Notes: a model not told the origin generated them from the sequence alone. A DNA stretch of 64,000 bases from Colletes latitarsis (GCF_051014445.1 NC_135137.1:32489501-32553500), one strand, 5' to 3'; shown: positions 36,785-49,443, numbered from the stretch's first letter. Translations and numbers: made by a program.

Positions 36785-37583
36785 CAGGATGTTCGGCCAC
36801 ACTTGGGAGAAATTTTAATGGGAGATTCTGGAAGCCAAAATAAGACGAAAATGAAGAATATCAATTTCTTGACTGAGGCTTCGTTAAAAAGTTATTAAAA
36901 AATTAAATTAAAAATTTTCAAATCACTCTGAAAAAATTATTTTTGGCTTTGGAGATCAACTACAATCGTTTTTGGTGAATACACATACCCCCGAAATCCT
37001 ACCCACTTTCGAGAAAAAAATTCGAATAGGTGGTGAAATTTTTGGGCGAAAAAAAATTTTTCTAATCGTTTTAAAAAAATTATTTTCGATTGCAAGAGTC
37101 GATTACAATCATTTTTGGTCATTACACACACCCCGGAAATCCTACGCGTTTTCGAGAAAAAAATTCCTTACCGAAAATATACTAATGTCTGACCATACCG
37201 TGGATATGTTTCCCTGAAATTCCATGTGTATCTTTAAAACGTCATAACTTCTGAACGGATTAAAGGATTTTAATGTTCAAAAAAGCAAACTACGCGTATT
37301 TTGATGGAGAATATGTACAAATCGCAAAAATAATCGAAAAGTTGATCCTTGACCCCGTAAATTGAGAAAAACCCCATAAAAATGGTCCAATTTTCAAACA
37401 GCCATAACTCCTACAATTGTGAATATATTTCAATGAAACTTTTTTCTGAAGTAGAGCCCATGGGTATCTACAAAAAAGTATTAGACAACTTTTCTGTAGG
37501 GTGTCAAACAAAATTACTAAAAATCAAAAACGAATTTTTAAGGAAAATCGACAGGGGGTAGGTGCCTAAATTTTTCGGCAAAA
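36785..37583 (+). mobile_element. modular TIR element, copy 4 (right end missing)
   Basis: It begins CAGGATGTTCGGCCAC after a TA and is inverted relative to copies 1 and 2. The order is terminal repeat, two modules on the reverse strand (to about 37165), then the core (about 37170-37583). Similarity stops after the 'ggtaggtgcctaaatttttcgg' region, so the last modules and the right terminal repeat are gone. The core reads QFSNSHNSYNCEYIS on the plus strand. Confidence 0.85.
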
Positions 37584-38816
37584 TAAAATAAAACAGATAG
37601 GTGAAAAATGGTTACGGGTTCAGTTTAAACTTTTCCTCGATATTTCTCACCCGTTCTGGGGAAAATTCAACGGGAAAGAAACGACTGAATTTCGTTCGAG
37701 GCGTGATTCGATTCCCTCAAACCGCGATACGGCATTAATGAAAAATGGTTTTGCGTTACGCGCGAACTGCTCTACTCGCGTACAGTGTTTCGAACATTTT
37801 TGTGTCAGCGTCTCGCGATCCAGACGCGTGTAATAATTATTATCGCGTTCGTTAACCGAAATTTCTGGGTTTCGTCTCGCGCATAATGCAACTTTATATT
37901 ATTACGCACTGCCGCGAGGATTTTATTTTTCCCCGCTAATGAGAGCACAGAAGGACGCAAATATATTCCACGTTTGAGCAGTAACGGTGCTTTCTCACGT
38001 TTTTCCAGGAAAATGAAAATCTAATCCTTCCGTAACGGTTGTAATTAAATATAGATACGGTTACAATACACAGCGAGAGTTAAATGGATGAAAATTATAA
38101 AAATTCATGGGAAATATATAGCAATGCTGGTGATAATAATAACAGTACGTCTCCGTTGTGACAGAAGTATATATCGAGTATCGAAAAGGAAAGAAAAGAA
38201 GAAGAAAGGAACTTTATTGAACTGTATTCTTTTTTGAGTTAGTCAGTTTCATAAGTAATGTTCATAAAAATTTATAATCAAATATATTCGAAATATTGAG
38301 AAGAAGCTTCACCTGTCTGCTTTAAACGTATCCATAATAAAAGATATGATCGTTATTAGAGTCAAGTGAAACAATGTTATGGTTGATACGACCGTAGAAT
38401 TTTTGTATGAAAAATGTTAGTTTTCTATGAACTAAAGTCTAAGAGACAGTCGTCTGTAGAGTGTAACTCTTGTTTCAAAGCAATATTCCCTCGCAGATTA
38501 TTAACATTCTACATTCCACATACTGTGTCATGTTGCGCACCTAATTCTAACGTGGAATTTACATTCAAGCCAAGAGTTCGTATCGCGTATGCAGCTAATT
38601 CACATATCGTCGTATGTTTGTAAATTGCTGTTAAATTATATTAACCAATAAACGCTTAATAACAGTACGTTGCATTATTCATGAAATCGGTACTTTTAAC
38701 GACAAATACGCACACGAAAATTAAGCTACGCTGAAAGTAACTATTTGTTAATTACTTTATAACTGCTTACCTCGTGACCAATGTTAATGCTTATTCTTTA
38801 TTCTAAAATTCTGGTT
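37584..38816. other. unique sequence, GC-richer 37620-38040, nothing recognised
   Basis: A 69-codon ORF at 38414-38623 is unrecognised. No repeats. Confidence 0.42.
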
Positions 38817-39240
38817 CGACTAGTGAAATCACAAAAATACAAGTTTTTCTTGTGGAAAATTTCGACTAGCGAAATCACAAAAATGCAAATTTTTCTTATG
38901 GAAAATCTTCGACTGGTGAAATCACAAAAATACAAATTTTTCTTTTGGAAAATCTTCGACTAGCAAAGTCACGAAAATACAAATTTTCTTATGGAAAATC
39001 TTCGACTAGCAAAATCACCAAAATACAGTTTTTTCTTGTGGAAAATCTTCGATTGGTCAAGTCACAAAAATACAAAATTTTTCTTATGGAAAATCTTCGA
39101 CTAGTGAAATCACAAAAATAGAAATTTTTCTTATGGAAAATCTTCAAGTAGCAAAATTACAAAAATACAATTTTTTCTTATGGAAAATCTTCGACTAGCA
39201 AAATCACAAAAATACAGTTTTTTCTTGTAGAAAATCTTTG
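38817..39240 (+). repeat. 47-bp minisatellite, about nine units
   Basis: The unit reads roughly cgactagtgaaatcac, then an AAAATACAAATTTTTC block, then 'ttatggaaaatctt'. Starts at 38817, 38863 and 38910 show the 46-47 bp spacing, which continues to 39240. Variation is by single bases and one-base indels. Units are back to back, with no spacers. Confidence 0.92.
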
Positions 39241-39375
39241 AAACTATGATGAATATTAAAAAGGAAGTTTCCATAATAATCGAATCCTTCTTTTCTACAT
39301 AATTACAGAAAATAACAAAGGAACACGTAAATTTATTCACAAATGCAAAATCAATTTTTCGTCAGCGTAGAAACG

Positions 39376-39530
39376 TCTGATTTGACTAATGAAATCACAA
39401 AAATACAAGTTTTTCTTTTGGAAAATCTTCGACTAGCAAAGTCACAAAAATACAAATTTTCTTATGGAAAATCTTCGACTAGTGAAATCACAAAAATACA
39501 AATTTTTCTTCGGGAAAATCTTCGGGACGG
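39376..39530 (+). repeat. 47-bp minisatellite, second block, about three units
   Basis: The same unit as at 38817-39240, after a 135-bp spacer. Both blocks end in a similar tail ('gatg(a/g)atattaaaaaggaag' at 39248 and 'gatggatattgaaaaggaag' at 39533), so block plus tail was probably duplicated together. Confidence 0.9.
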
Positions 39531-40249
39531 TGATGGATATTGAAAAGGAAGCTTCCATGAAAATCGAATCCTTTTCTACAAAACCGTGTCCCTCGAGCAC
39601 CGATAAAAATCGTCGAAGAAATAAATTCTTCTCCGTAATCCAAAAATAAATTCCACCGTTTCAGTGAAGCCTCGTTATGGAAGGACTTCGGTTCGTTGCT
39701 CAGGAAAATTGACGAACGAGTACCATTTGCTTCTCTTCTAAATCCAACAAAGTCGCGCGGTCATTCCACGCGTGGAGGCACGTGGAATAACATGATCAAG
39801 ATTCCCCCTCCCCCGTTCGTTCCGTAAGTCGGTCGGTCAGTTTTCGTTCGTGCGGGAAGAGTTTGTTTCAACGACATCGGGAATAGTAGCACTCGCGGGA
39901 GAAAAGTGGACGTGTAAGAAGGGGCCAGCCGAGAAAACGTTTGAAGAAGGGTCAGAGCTGATCGGCAGCAATACTCTCTTGCCAATGATGGCCACGGTGG
40001 TCAGATCCCCGTGGGAGACGTGGGATAGCACGTTATTCGCTCGCGACTCCTAACACCCGAGGACACGACTCTCGACCCTTGACCCACGACCTCCCTCCCT
40101 CTGCTTTTCTTATTTCGTCTCTCTCGCTTTACTTCCACTCCTGACTCGCTCCGTTCCTCCCTTCTCTTTACTTTACACCCCCTCTATATATATGTACAGT
40201 GGATTTCATAACTCGAGCCACGAACGCAAAAAATAATGAAAATTGTTCG
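39531..40249. other. GC-rich island, no gene recognised
   Basis: ORFs of 61-74 codons on both strands (39761-40053) overlap and show no domain. A CT-rich run lies at 40085-40180. Confidence 0.38.
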
Positions 40250-40429
40250 TTAACCTCCCCACGTACGATTTAACTTACGAATTATTCTTTAAACGCGTTT
40301 AATTTTATTTAAACGTGGAATGACCACGAAAAGGAATAGATTCGTGAATGTAAAAATTGTAAGATGTAAGACTTGATGACAGTAGCCTCATGATTGTCAA
40401 ACTTGATATCAAGAACTGAAAGGGGTTAA
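40250..40429 (+). mobile_element. TTAA-flanked miniature element, piggyBac-like, family A copy 2
   Basis: TTAA at 40250-40253 and 40426-40429 flank a 172-bp body that starts CCTCCCCACGTACGATTTA and ends GAAAGGGG. It matches 8617-8862 block by block, with 'gtacgattta' near the start and 'cttga(t/c)atcaagaact' near the end, but is about 65 bp shorter. Non-autonomous. Confidence 0.58.
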
Positions 40430-40715
40430 AATAATTTTTAGAATAGTTCATTGCTACATGTTATAGGTTCTCAAACTTATAAAGAATGAGTTAAAGTGTG
40501 ATCTCAATTACAAATAATTAAAAATGGAATATTAAAATATATTCTATTTGTTTTATTGCTACCAGACTTGTTTACCTTCAGAATATTTAAAATTCTGGTA
40601 GAACTTATGGACCAGGTACACCAAAAATAAAATCAACACATTCAATAATAGAACTACCGACAATTATAGTGTATTTATTTGTACCAAAGAAATTAAAACG
40701 ATAGATACCTGAAGA
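40366..40715 (+). repeat. dispersed 300-bp repeat, copy 2
   Basis: The partner of 35612-35915. It overlaps the right part of the TTAA element and runs on past it. Copy 2 is about 45 bp longer because of an insertion near 40490-40530. Confidence 0.85.
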
Positions 40716-41494
40716 AATGTACAATGTAATGGAAGTGTTTATAGAAAGTTACGAAAAATTTTCAAAAATCCAGTCGAGTAAATTTTATACAATTTTCATT
40801 AGAAATTATGAATGAGTCATTTTGATTGTTTTGGTAGTTCCAATGTTAATAAATCGTTTTAAAATTCTCGAGATTCCCAGGAAGGGAGAATGGTGGAATT
40901 CAAGAATAGTTGAGCCTGAGGAAACAAAAGGTCCCAGGAAAACACAATGACTATCTTCATCTAACGTCGAAGTAGGTCACATGTTATGAAACACCCCGTA
41001 TACTTCCGTCTCTATCTACGATTTCCTCTTCTCCTTCGATCTTTTTTCTCCCAGCGACTCTTACTGTTTCCCTCCATCATGCTGTCTCTTTTTCGCCAGG
41101 TTTATACGACTATCCGCGGATGGCCATAAACGTTCCCCCGTCCCCTCCGCGGTGCGCTCTTGGCTTCCAGCGACAATTATTGCCGCGAGTGGTGGTTAAA
41201 ATAACTGACGATTCTTGCTGAGCACGTGCTCCTTCTTGATGCCTGACGTAAACGCCGCGAGAGAACAGATACGACCTGGGTTCTCTTTATATCAGCCGCG
41301 ATCACTCGTTACCCAGGCTTTTATCAAGTTTTCGACTCTCCTACGTCGTGGCCCCTGGGCTGCCAAAAGTTCAGGGAAATAAAGAACTTTCCGAGGGGGA
41401 AAAGACTGCGTGACCTGTTTGCCTTGGTAATTGTGATGTAATTGAGGACGTGTTCGAAAAGCACCTGACGTTTACACAAAAATGAGGTGCAACT
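40716..41494. other. unique sequence with GC-rich island 40980-41460
   Basis: No ORF or RNA gene is supported. The island is repeat-free. Confidence 0.4.
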
Positions 41495-41651
41495 TTAACC
41501 CCTTAACGCTCATATTTTTCGGGTTAACCAAGAATGATTTTCTTTATTGGATTTGTTTCTAAAAATGCAGTTTTTGTTCATTACAATGTCGCATCTAACG
41601 TATAATTTGAAGGAAAACAAATATTATTTTATATTAACGTTAAGGGGTTAA
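41495..41651. mobile_element. 157-bp TTAA-ended palindromic miniature element, family C
   Basis: The first 14 bases, TTAACCCCTTAACG (41495-41508), are repeated exactly in reverse complement at 41638-41651. If TTAA is the target duplication, the tips are CCCCTTAACG. Size and ends fit a piggyBac-type miniature element. No coding sequence fits inside. Confidence 0.68.
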
Positions 41652-43375
41652 GGGTGTTTTTTAAAGAGACTGAAATTTTTATTTTGTCAATTGGGTTTAA
41701 ATCTAATACGACAGAGAATAATTTTTTGAGTGCACAAGAATATGTGTAAAACAGATTTTTATTCACAAAGCTAACGCAGATCTAACGTTTATGCAAAAAT
41801 AATTTGGTATAAAATTTTAATGCTGTTATTCTTTGCACATCAATTTGAATATTTAAAAAAAAACAGAGAACAATTCTTAAGGCTCACCAGAAACCAAAGA
41901 TTTTTATTCACAAACATTCTAGTGAAATTGTATGCATTAATTTAAAAATAGTTTACAACGTACTTGTCTAAACTAAAAGAAAGTTATCACTGAGTTGATT
42001 AAACTTCAGACCTGAGGAGCTTACACTGGAATAAAAACGAAGACTATTGTCAGTGATAATCGTGGATAATTTGAAATCTTTAATACGATTACGTAGAAAA
42101 ATATACGATTTCCCCTCGTAATCGTGGACACCCGTATTTTCTCAACAAACGACCGCGGTCGGTCATTTTTCCGCATGAAAATGCGAGGGAATCAATTTTT
42201 GCAATCGGCGGTACCAGAGGCGTTCGGCTTCCCTTCCGCTCGAGGAGTTTGAAAATATTTCTGGAACGACACTCGTCCGCGGTAATATTTATTCAATTTA
42301 TTCCACAGTTCTGTCGATCGTCGAAACACCCCCCCCCCCCCCCCTGTATCGCGCCGTCTCTTCTTAATGCGATTTCAAACGGGGGAAATATCTCGCGGCG
42401 GGCTAGCACGAAGAAGTATTCGCTAAAATAACCACGGAACTGCTACCTCTCCATCAATGCGTGGAAGTTAATTGCTCCCGTTCCCGACACTATTGACCAT
42501 TCAGTAATGTTTCGCGGCAGGTTAATGAATCGTGATAGATTAACACCAATATTTCGTTCGGTCCAATTTCGGGTTGGTTTTCATTGCGCGTTCCCCCGGT
42601 GAAGTAACGTTTGTTTTCAGCGAGACCGAGTGATGGACTCTGTGTGCTCGTTACTCCTCGCCTATATTTCCAACGAATAAACGATAGGAAGTGTAGCTTC
42701 CGGTATTTCAATATTTTTTTTCGCGTAACCGTAGAATTTAACATTTTATTCGTCCCGGTAAGATCGGTGGAAGAATTGAATTTAATTTCTACCGTTTACA
42801 CACACTACGGTTCGTATATTTAACGCGAAGGCGACAATCGAATTTACCTATAGATAGTAAATGAAATTAAACAGTGTAAAAACAGTAAAAACGGTTCACC
42901 GTTTCGCAGAATTCGTCGAGATGATCGATCCAGTGGCGCGAATTTTAATCGAAGATGAAAGGTTCGTATTTAATATAAAATAATTAAAATACATCTATGG
43001 GGATAATTGCGTATAAATTGTGAATTTATTTATATTAATGCGTGATTTCGTTAGAAAGTATTAACTGGTCTCTTAGTTTTAGAGGATCCTGAGCGAATTT
43101 AACATCGAGGAAAGGTAACTAATTCAGTGGCCCAAATTTTAATTGAGGGTGGGTTAGGTTTGAATTTTATATAACACGATTGAAAATAATTGTGGAGAGA
43201 GAAATCTCAATCAATTCTCCGTCAACACCTCGATGGAGATGTGATTTATTCCAATAAAATCGATAGGATAATTACGTGTAAATTGGTTTAAAAATATTGG
43301 TTTATCTATAGCATACTTTACCAGTTTTTTACATCGAATTTCGATAGGAATAATTTTGCAATATACAGGGTGCTC
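41652..43375. other. unique sequence; GC-richer 42100-42700; 16-base C run at 42329-42344
   Basis: Three ORFs of 60-84 codons at 42249-42823 overlap on both strands and show no domain. The C run is a simple repeat. Confidence 0.42.
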
Positions 43376-44271
43376 GGCCACCCCTGGGAAAAATTTTAAT
43401 GGGAGATTCTAGAGGCCCAAATAAGACGAAAATCAAGAATACCAATTTGTTGATGGAGGCTTCGTTAAAAAGTTATTAACAGTTAAATTAAAAAATTTCA
43501 AATCGTTTTGGAAAAATTATTTTCGGTTGCAAGAGTCGATTACGATCATTTTTGGTCATTACACATACCCCCGAAATCCTACGCACTTTTGAGGAAAAAA
43601 TTCCTTACCGAAAATATAATAATGCCTGACCATACCATTGATATGTTTCCCTGAAATTTCATGCAAATCTTTAAAACGTCATAACTTCTGAATGGATTGA
43701 AGGATTTTAATGTTTAAAAAAGCAAACGACGCGTATTTTGGTCGAGAATATGTAGAAATTGTAACAATATTGGAAAAGTTGTTCCTTGACCCCGTAAAAT
43801 AAGAAAAACCCCATAAAAATGATACAATTTTCAAATAGCCATAACTCCTACAATAGTGAATATATTTCAGTGAAACTTTTTTCTGAAGTAGAGCCCATAG
43901 GTACCTACAAAAAAGTACTACACAACTTTTCTGTAGGACATCAAACAAAATTACTAAAAATCAAAAACGAATTTTTAAGAAAAATCGACGGGGGTAGGTG
44001 CCTAAATTTTTCGTCGAAATTGAAAAGTTTCAAATCGTTCTGGAAAAATTATTTTCGGTTGCGGGAGTCAATTATAATCATTTTCGGTGAATAGACATAC
44101 TCCCGAAATCTTACCCATTTTCGAGAAAAAAATTCAGTATTGGCGGAACTTTAAACGTTAATGACTTCTTAACGAAGCCACCATCAACAAATTAGTATTC
44201 TTGATTTTCGTCTTCTTTTGGCCTCTAGAATGTCCCATTAAAATTTTTTCCAGGGGTGGCCGAACACCCTG
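43376..44271 (+). mobile_element. modular TIR element, copy 5 (complete, 896 bp)
   Basis: Ends are CAGGGTGCTCGGCCACCCC and, on the right, GGCCGAACACCCTG, flanked by TATA-rich DNA that fits a TA duplication. The order is terminal repeat, one module, core (about 43610-43990), one module, terminal repeat. It has fewer modules than copy 2. A 91-codon ORF (43819-44094, plus) and an opposing 89-codon ORF (43679-43948, minus) both cover the core. Confidence 0.88.
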
Positions 44272-47200
44272 TATATATCTCTATTTATTATACTTTTCTC
44301 GTCTTGTAAAGAATTAGATTTATTCATGGTTTTCTACGCGATTATTACGTATAATTTTCACGTTCTTTAATTATTTATTTCCTCGTATGTTTCACAATCG
44401 ATTTTATTGCTCTGGGATTAAAGTTATCAAAATTGAATATATTATTATTAAAATATTTATTTTCACAGAAACGTATCGCACTCGTATTTAAATTTAAAAA
44501 CATTCATTTGTTTGCTTTAAAATACACTGTGTCGCTAAGAGATTTATGATGTCGTTGCTAAGATAATTGAAAATTTCTTAAAACTATCGCGACTCTGTCA
44601 TTTCCTCTGATGAAAGGTCTATAAATTGAAAATGTACATGGAACTGTGCATCGAATAATTGGATCTACGTGGGAACAAGGGTTGCATGATGGAATGTACT
44701 GTCACAGGATGGAGTTACAAATGTAACGCAGAACTGATAACGCGGATTTATGATTTTGAACCGATTCTATCTTGCTTGTTGGACGATTCTGAAAATTCTA
44801 AAGACGTTCTGACAAAATATTATAATAACACATGATTACTTTAATGAAATTGCATGTCATAAGAAATAAAATATTCCAAGAAAAATAAATATACATTCGT
44901 TACAAAGGCGAGCCTTTATTCGACAAATAAAGAAGCTAATAACGATAAATATTACTAACACAATTTACCTTATAAAAAAACTATAATTCCAACAGGGGAT
45001 TATAACGAAACATAAATAAATCGTGAGATTCGTTGATCATATCAAATGTCTACTTATCAAATGATCCACGTACTAATCCAATCTAGAGACTAATAAATTC
45101 CAATAAAATTTGATTCGTTTACAGAAACGTGTACACGGTTAGCGTATAAAGCATTATTTCGATCGTACACATTTATGGAAACAGGACAGCCGAAGATAAA
45201 CCGTGGTAAAAAGAGTTCGTGAATATTGAATAACTTCTTCCATCGCGTTCTCTGCACTGCATACAGAAAGTCCATGTTATTTTATCGCCGATTTATCGAA
45301 AACACACACGTATCGACGTACATACGTGTTCAAACAGTCTCCGATAAATACAGTGACGTGAAAACGTGTCCAGACATTTACTTTCGAGAGAACTTGAAGT
45401 ACTTGAAAATGAAACTTTTGTTCTCCCTTTCTGAACGGATGATACAAGTCCCAATGGTCCAAAAAATTTTGCCCACCGTTGTACACAACCGATCTCTCTG
45501 AATTTTCTGAAACTTACAACCCTTAGTGCATCCTTTTCTATGTTAAAATACGCTTCCCTCGTCCGTCGTTTCACGAACGTTCCGCGCGATACGAAAACTC
45601 GGAGTGTTTGTACGGTTTTCTCAAAAATGAAGAAGGACAGCCAGACGCGCCCGAGGGAGGATAGAATTCTTCGTACGGCTCAAATTAGTGTTTGAATACG
45701 ACGGATGGTCATTGAAATTACTGGAATGTCCGTTTACTCTCCGGAGGACGTTCGCTCGACGGACACGGTCCATCGGGGAATCAATCTTGACAGCGGAAAT
45801 TCGACGAAAAACAAATTGCTTTACCTGCGCCGCGGAACAGATATTTCAAACGCTTGAGCTTTATTTCACGTATGAACGTGAACTTTTTCCACGGCTGACG
45901 TACCTGTAAAATATATTTACGACGGCCGCGTAAGACGAATACAAATGTTTACATTCTTGACGCGTTCGCGTTTCCGGGCCGCGCGATATTTCAAAATCAA
46001 CCAAAAAACGCCCCGTTCTCCCGTAACGATACATTACTTCGCGAATTATACGTTATTAAAACGCAACCGAAGCACGAAAAATTAAAAATTAATCGAAGGA
46101 ACAGTTTCAAGAATAATAATTTCCAATTATAGTATACCACTAAGGGATTAGTAAATATTTAAAAAAAGTAAATGAATATGTTTCTTTGTCGACGACGAAA
46201 TCGTACGTGAAATAATTGCATTTTTAATACTTCTAACGTTTGCTGAAACTTTTTGGAAAATTTCGACGCTCTCTAAATAGAGGAACGTATTTTCGCGATG
46301 AATTCGAGTCGATTGATTCTCGCTGGAAATATGAAAAACCGCGTATAATATTCGCGATTTTATGACGACGTCGAATTATTTCTGGCGCATCGTATTTGTT
46401 TTCTAACGTGTGTTTCAAAATAAATGACCGTACGTATCGCGTACGGTTTTTATATTGAAAAATCTGTGAGAGAAAAAACGAGTATTCTTGACGGTCGCGC
46501 GAAAAACTCATTAAAATTGTTGTCGACCGATTAAACGGTACGACAAGTGTCCGCGCCGGCACGAAATTAGTTTTAATTCATTTATTTTAATTAGAATTCG
46601 CTTGTAATCCACCGTATCGATATCCATTATTGAAAGACACATTCATTTTAACGGGTCACACTTAATAGAACCGTTCGGTATTAATTTCGGAATTAATTTC
46701 TCGTCGGTACTCGATTGTGTATTTCACGCAAACACGTGTTACATGAATATTTAATGAAGACGACGCCGTTTCGCCAATAAATTGCTTTGCTAAGTTTCCA
46801 CGGTGATTTTGAAACGAATTTATTTTTCATGTCCTAAAAGACATAATTATTAAATTCTGAAGTAAACTCTCATCAGTGCTCGAACACTCGTCGCATCGAT
46901 GCACGAGAATTGCACCGAAAAATGTAAATAATCGTCGATTGAAAGATAATTTCGTATTTTAAACAGTTGCTGTAATGTGAGAACAAATATTTATGCCAAG
47001 TGAAATGCGAAAATTGGTAGTGGGAATATCTTTTTGTTATTTTAAACGTGAGACACGTCTTTGAAGTTGTGCTTGCGCGCTATGAAACAGCCTGTTTCGC
47101 CGGTATTTAAATATTTGCTGATAACTGCACTGTCTTTTCGCGTTTCCTACACACCGCACAAGCTTAAGGGGATTAAATCGTGAGCCGTAAAGTTGGATAG

Positions 47201-47807
47201 ATCGTCCTGTACTCCGTTGCATTTCCCTTGTAAATTTTCGGATACGTGAAAATGTATGAGGAAAAACAAAGTCTGGGCCGCGCGACGTGTCCCGCCGTGT
47301 ATCCATGCATCAACGGTAAAAAGAACTAGCCTTGTGCAAGAAAAGCAGTGGTTTACAAATACGTCTGGAATATTCAATGGGATACCGTGTCCAGACGTAA
47401 GAATTCGTACGAGCGCGAGAGGATCCGTGTTATGTTTATGTATAAATGGCTCCGTGTGGAGGGAAGCGTTAATATTCATATTACCGTCTACACGAGTACC
47501 CACCTGCGCCCGGTGGGGTCCATGTTGCTGTAATAATTCGCGCTTAAGTCTGCAATTACCTCAGTAAATATATAATTCCGGATTACGAGCTTCGCGAATC
47601 TTACAGAGCGATAGGGCAATTTCGTCGGGAATTTAATGAACAATCGACGACGCCAAGATTTAATCGTGTGTCCCTGGAACCTTCTGACACGCGATAGCGA
47701 ACATATTAACACTAAACCTAACGATGCTTCGTGTATACTCATTCCTACCATGATTGGTCAAACTTTCCATTTCTCTCTTCAGATTTTTAAAAAATACTGT
47801 ATATCCT
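44272..47807. other. unique sequence; GC-richer 45540-46050 and 47040-47570; no gene recognised
   Basis: ORFs of 61-118 codons, several overlapping on opposite strands (47147-47503 minus and 47256-47567 plus), show no domain, signal peptide or membrane segment. The island at 47040-47570 is repeat-free. A TTAACACTAAACC motif at 47706 resembles a piggyBac-like tip but no partner was found. Confidence 0.4.
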
Positions 47808-48228
47808 GTATACAAATTTAAACTCATTTTTCATTAAATAAAGAACGTATAATCTTGCTAAAACTTCTTTGAGTGCATAGAGTCAAATTAAATTGCAAAA
47901 TAAGCATGGAAGGCATAATTAGAATAGTTGATACATTCATTGGATAGAGGATGAAATGCCCTTTAAAACGAGTATTATATCCATTCATACCATGTATATA
48001 AATTTGAATTCATTTTCAATTAAATAAACAATGTATAATCTTGCTGAAACTTCTTTGGATGCATAGAGTCAAATTAGATTTCAAAATAGACATAGAAGGC
48101 AGCATAAATTAGAATAGTCAATATGACCGTAGCATAGGGAATGAAATGCCCTTTAAAATGAGCGTTCGAACGAGTCGATAGCTTTATTAGTTCCGGAGAT
48201 ATGAGGATTTCAGTTTCAAGTCGATGCG
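47808..48228 (-). repeat. satellite cassette, copy 2, left part (tail segments)
   Basis: It is the reverse complement of about 21500-21740, present as two tandem subunits (about 47808-47995 and 47996-48180). Shared blocks include 'gaatgaaatgccctttaaaa' and 'agttccggagatat'. It continues at 51749 after the inserted hAT-like element. Confidence 0.82.
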
Positions 48229-48236
48229 GTGGCTAG
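48229..48236. repeat. 8-bp target-site duplication, left copy (GTGGCTAG)
   Basis: It is identical to 51741-51748 and directly touches the inverted ends of the 3504-bp element. Confidence 0.85.
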
Positions 48237-48467
48237 CAGAGATGCCAGAAAGGCACCGAAGGTGCTCTCTCACACTATGTCAGATCACGCGTACGTGAGC
48301 TCGTGGAGTTTCGGAAACCCGACAAAGGCAAAATGACACATGCCCTCTTTCTCGATTCTCCGAAGTTGCCCGAAGTAATTTCGGACCGCCTCGTGAGAGT
48401 CGAGAGAGAAAGGCTCACACTTCCCTTCTCGCTCTTGAACAACTAATATCCGACCTCCCGTCAACAG

Positions 48468-49135
48468 GTCTTCACTGGCCTCTGCTGACTGCTGCTGACC
48501 ACTCCTGGAATTTCTGACAACGTATAACGATTACGACTGCCTACTCTTAGTCTCTCCCAGCCTCTGCTGACCGCTGCTGACCACTCCTGGAATTTCTGAC
48601 AACGTATAACGATTACGACTGCCTACTGTTAGCCTCTCCCAGCCTCTGCTGGCCTCTGCTGACCACCGCTTATATTTCTAACAACGTATAACGATTACTA
48701 CTGACTTCTGCCTGCCTCCGCTGGACTCTGCTGACCGCTACTGACCACTCCTGATACTTCTGACAACGTATAACGATTACAACTTGCTACTGCTTGCCAC
48801 TGCTTGCCACTGCTTGCCACTGCTAGCCTCTGCTGACCACAGCTGACCACCCCTGATGCTTCCGACAACGTATAACGATTACTACTTGTTACTGCTTGCC
48901 CCTGCTGGACTCTACTTGCCTCTGCATGCCTCTGCTGGCCTCCGTTGGCCTCTGCTGACCGCTGCTGACCACTGCTGACCACCGCTTATATTTCTGGCAA
49001 CGTACAACGATTACTACTGGCTACTGCCAGCCTCTGCTGACCTCTGCCAGCATCTCCCGACCTAAGCTGGCCTCTACCAACATCTCCCAATGTCAGTTGA
49101 CCATCGCTGACCACTGCTGACCGTTGCTGACATCT
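48468..49135 (-). repeat. left minisatellite arm of the hAT-like element
   Basis: Units of about 80-110 bp combine a CTGCTGACC-rich stretch with the block 'acaacgtataacgatta' (near 48517, 48598, 48678, 48761, 48866, 48977). The minus strand is open for 94 codons (48698-48982) and would read as Gln/Ala/Ser-rich repeats with RYTLSE motifs. This follows from the repeat composition and is not taken as a gene. Confidence 0.85.
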
Positions 49136-49139
49136 TGTG

Positions 49140-49262
49140 ACATGATGTAATATAATATAATGTGTTTATATGTATTAAAGTTTTGTATAATGTAAATCTA
49201 TGGCAATAAATGATATAATTTCAAAGAATTCTATGTATTCTCATCATTTTTTACCCCTCTTT
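49140..49262. repeat. inner inverted repeat, left copy
   Basis: This AT-rich block of about 120 bp pairs with 49875-49993 at high identity, including 'gaattctttgaaattatatc' on the paired strand. With the core between them these would form the loop end of a cruciform. Confidence 0.88.
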
Positions 49263-49443
49263 CCCTCTCCAAATTCCCCGCCGCCAGGAATTTCTGCGAA
49301 TTCCTGTAAATGACGTCATTTCTAAGAATTCCTGAAAATTCTCGGATCCCTGAAACTTACCGGCGTCCCTGAAATTTCCAAGAAGTTTCAGGCAGCGGCT
49401 AAAATTCCGGCCTGAATTTTTCGGCAAAAGATTTAAAGAGCTA

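Noticed and set aside
38817..39530. CRISPR-like array
   Set aside because: Units are contiguous and degenerate with no unique spacers, and the sequence is eukaryotic; it is a minisatellite.
40983..41004. ACACCCCGTATA motif as the right end of a TIR element
   Set aside because: No corresponding left end upstream; a single short motif is too weak.
47706..47730. TTAACACTAAACC motif as another piggyBac-like element
   Set aside because: No matching inverted end with a TTAA could be found nearby.
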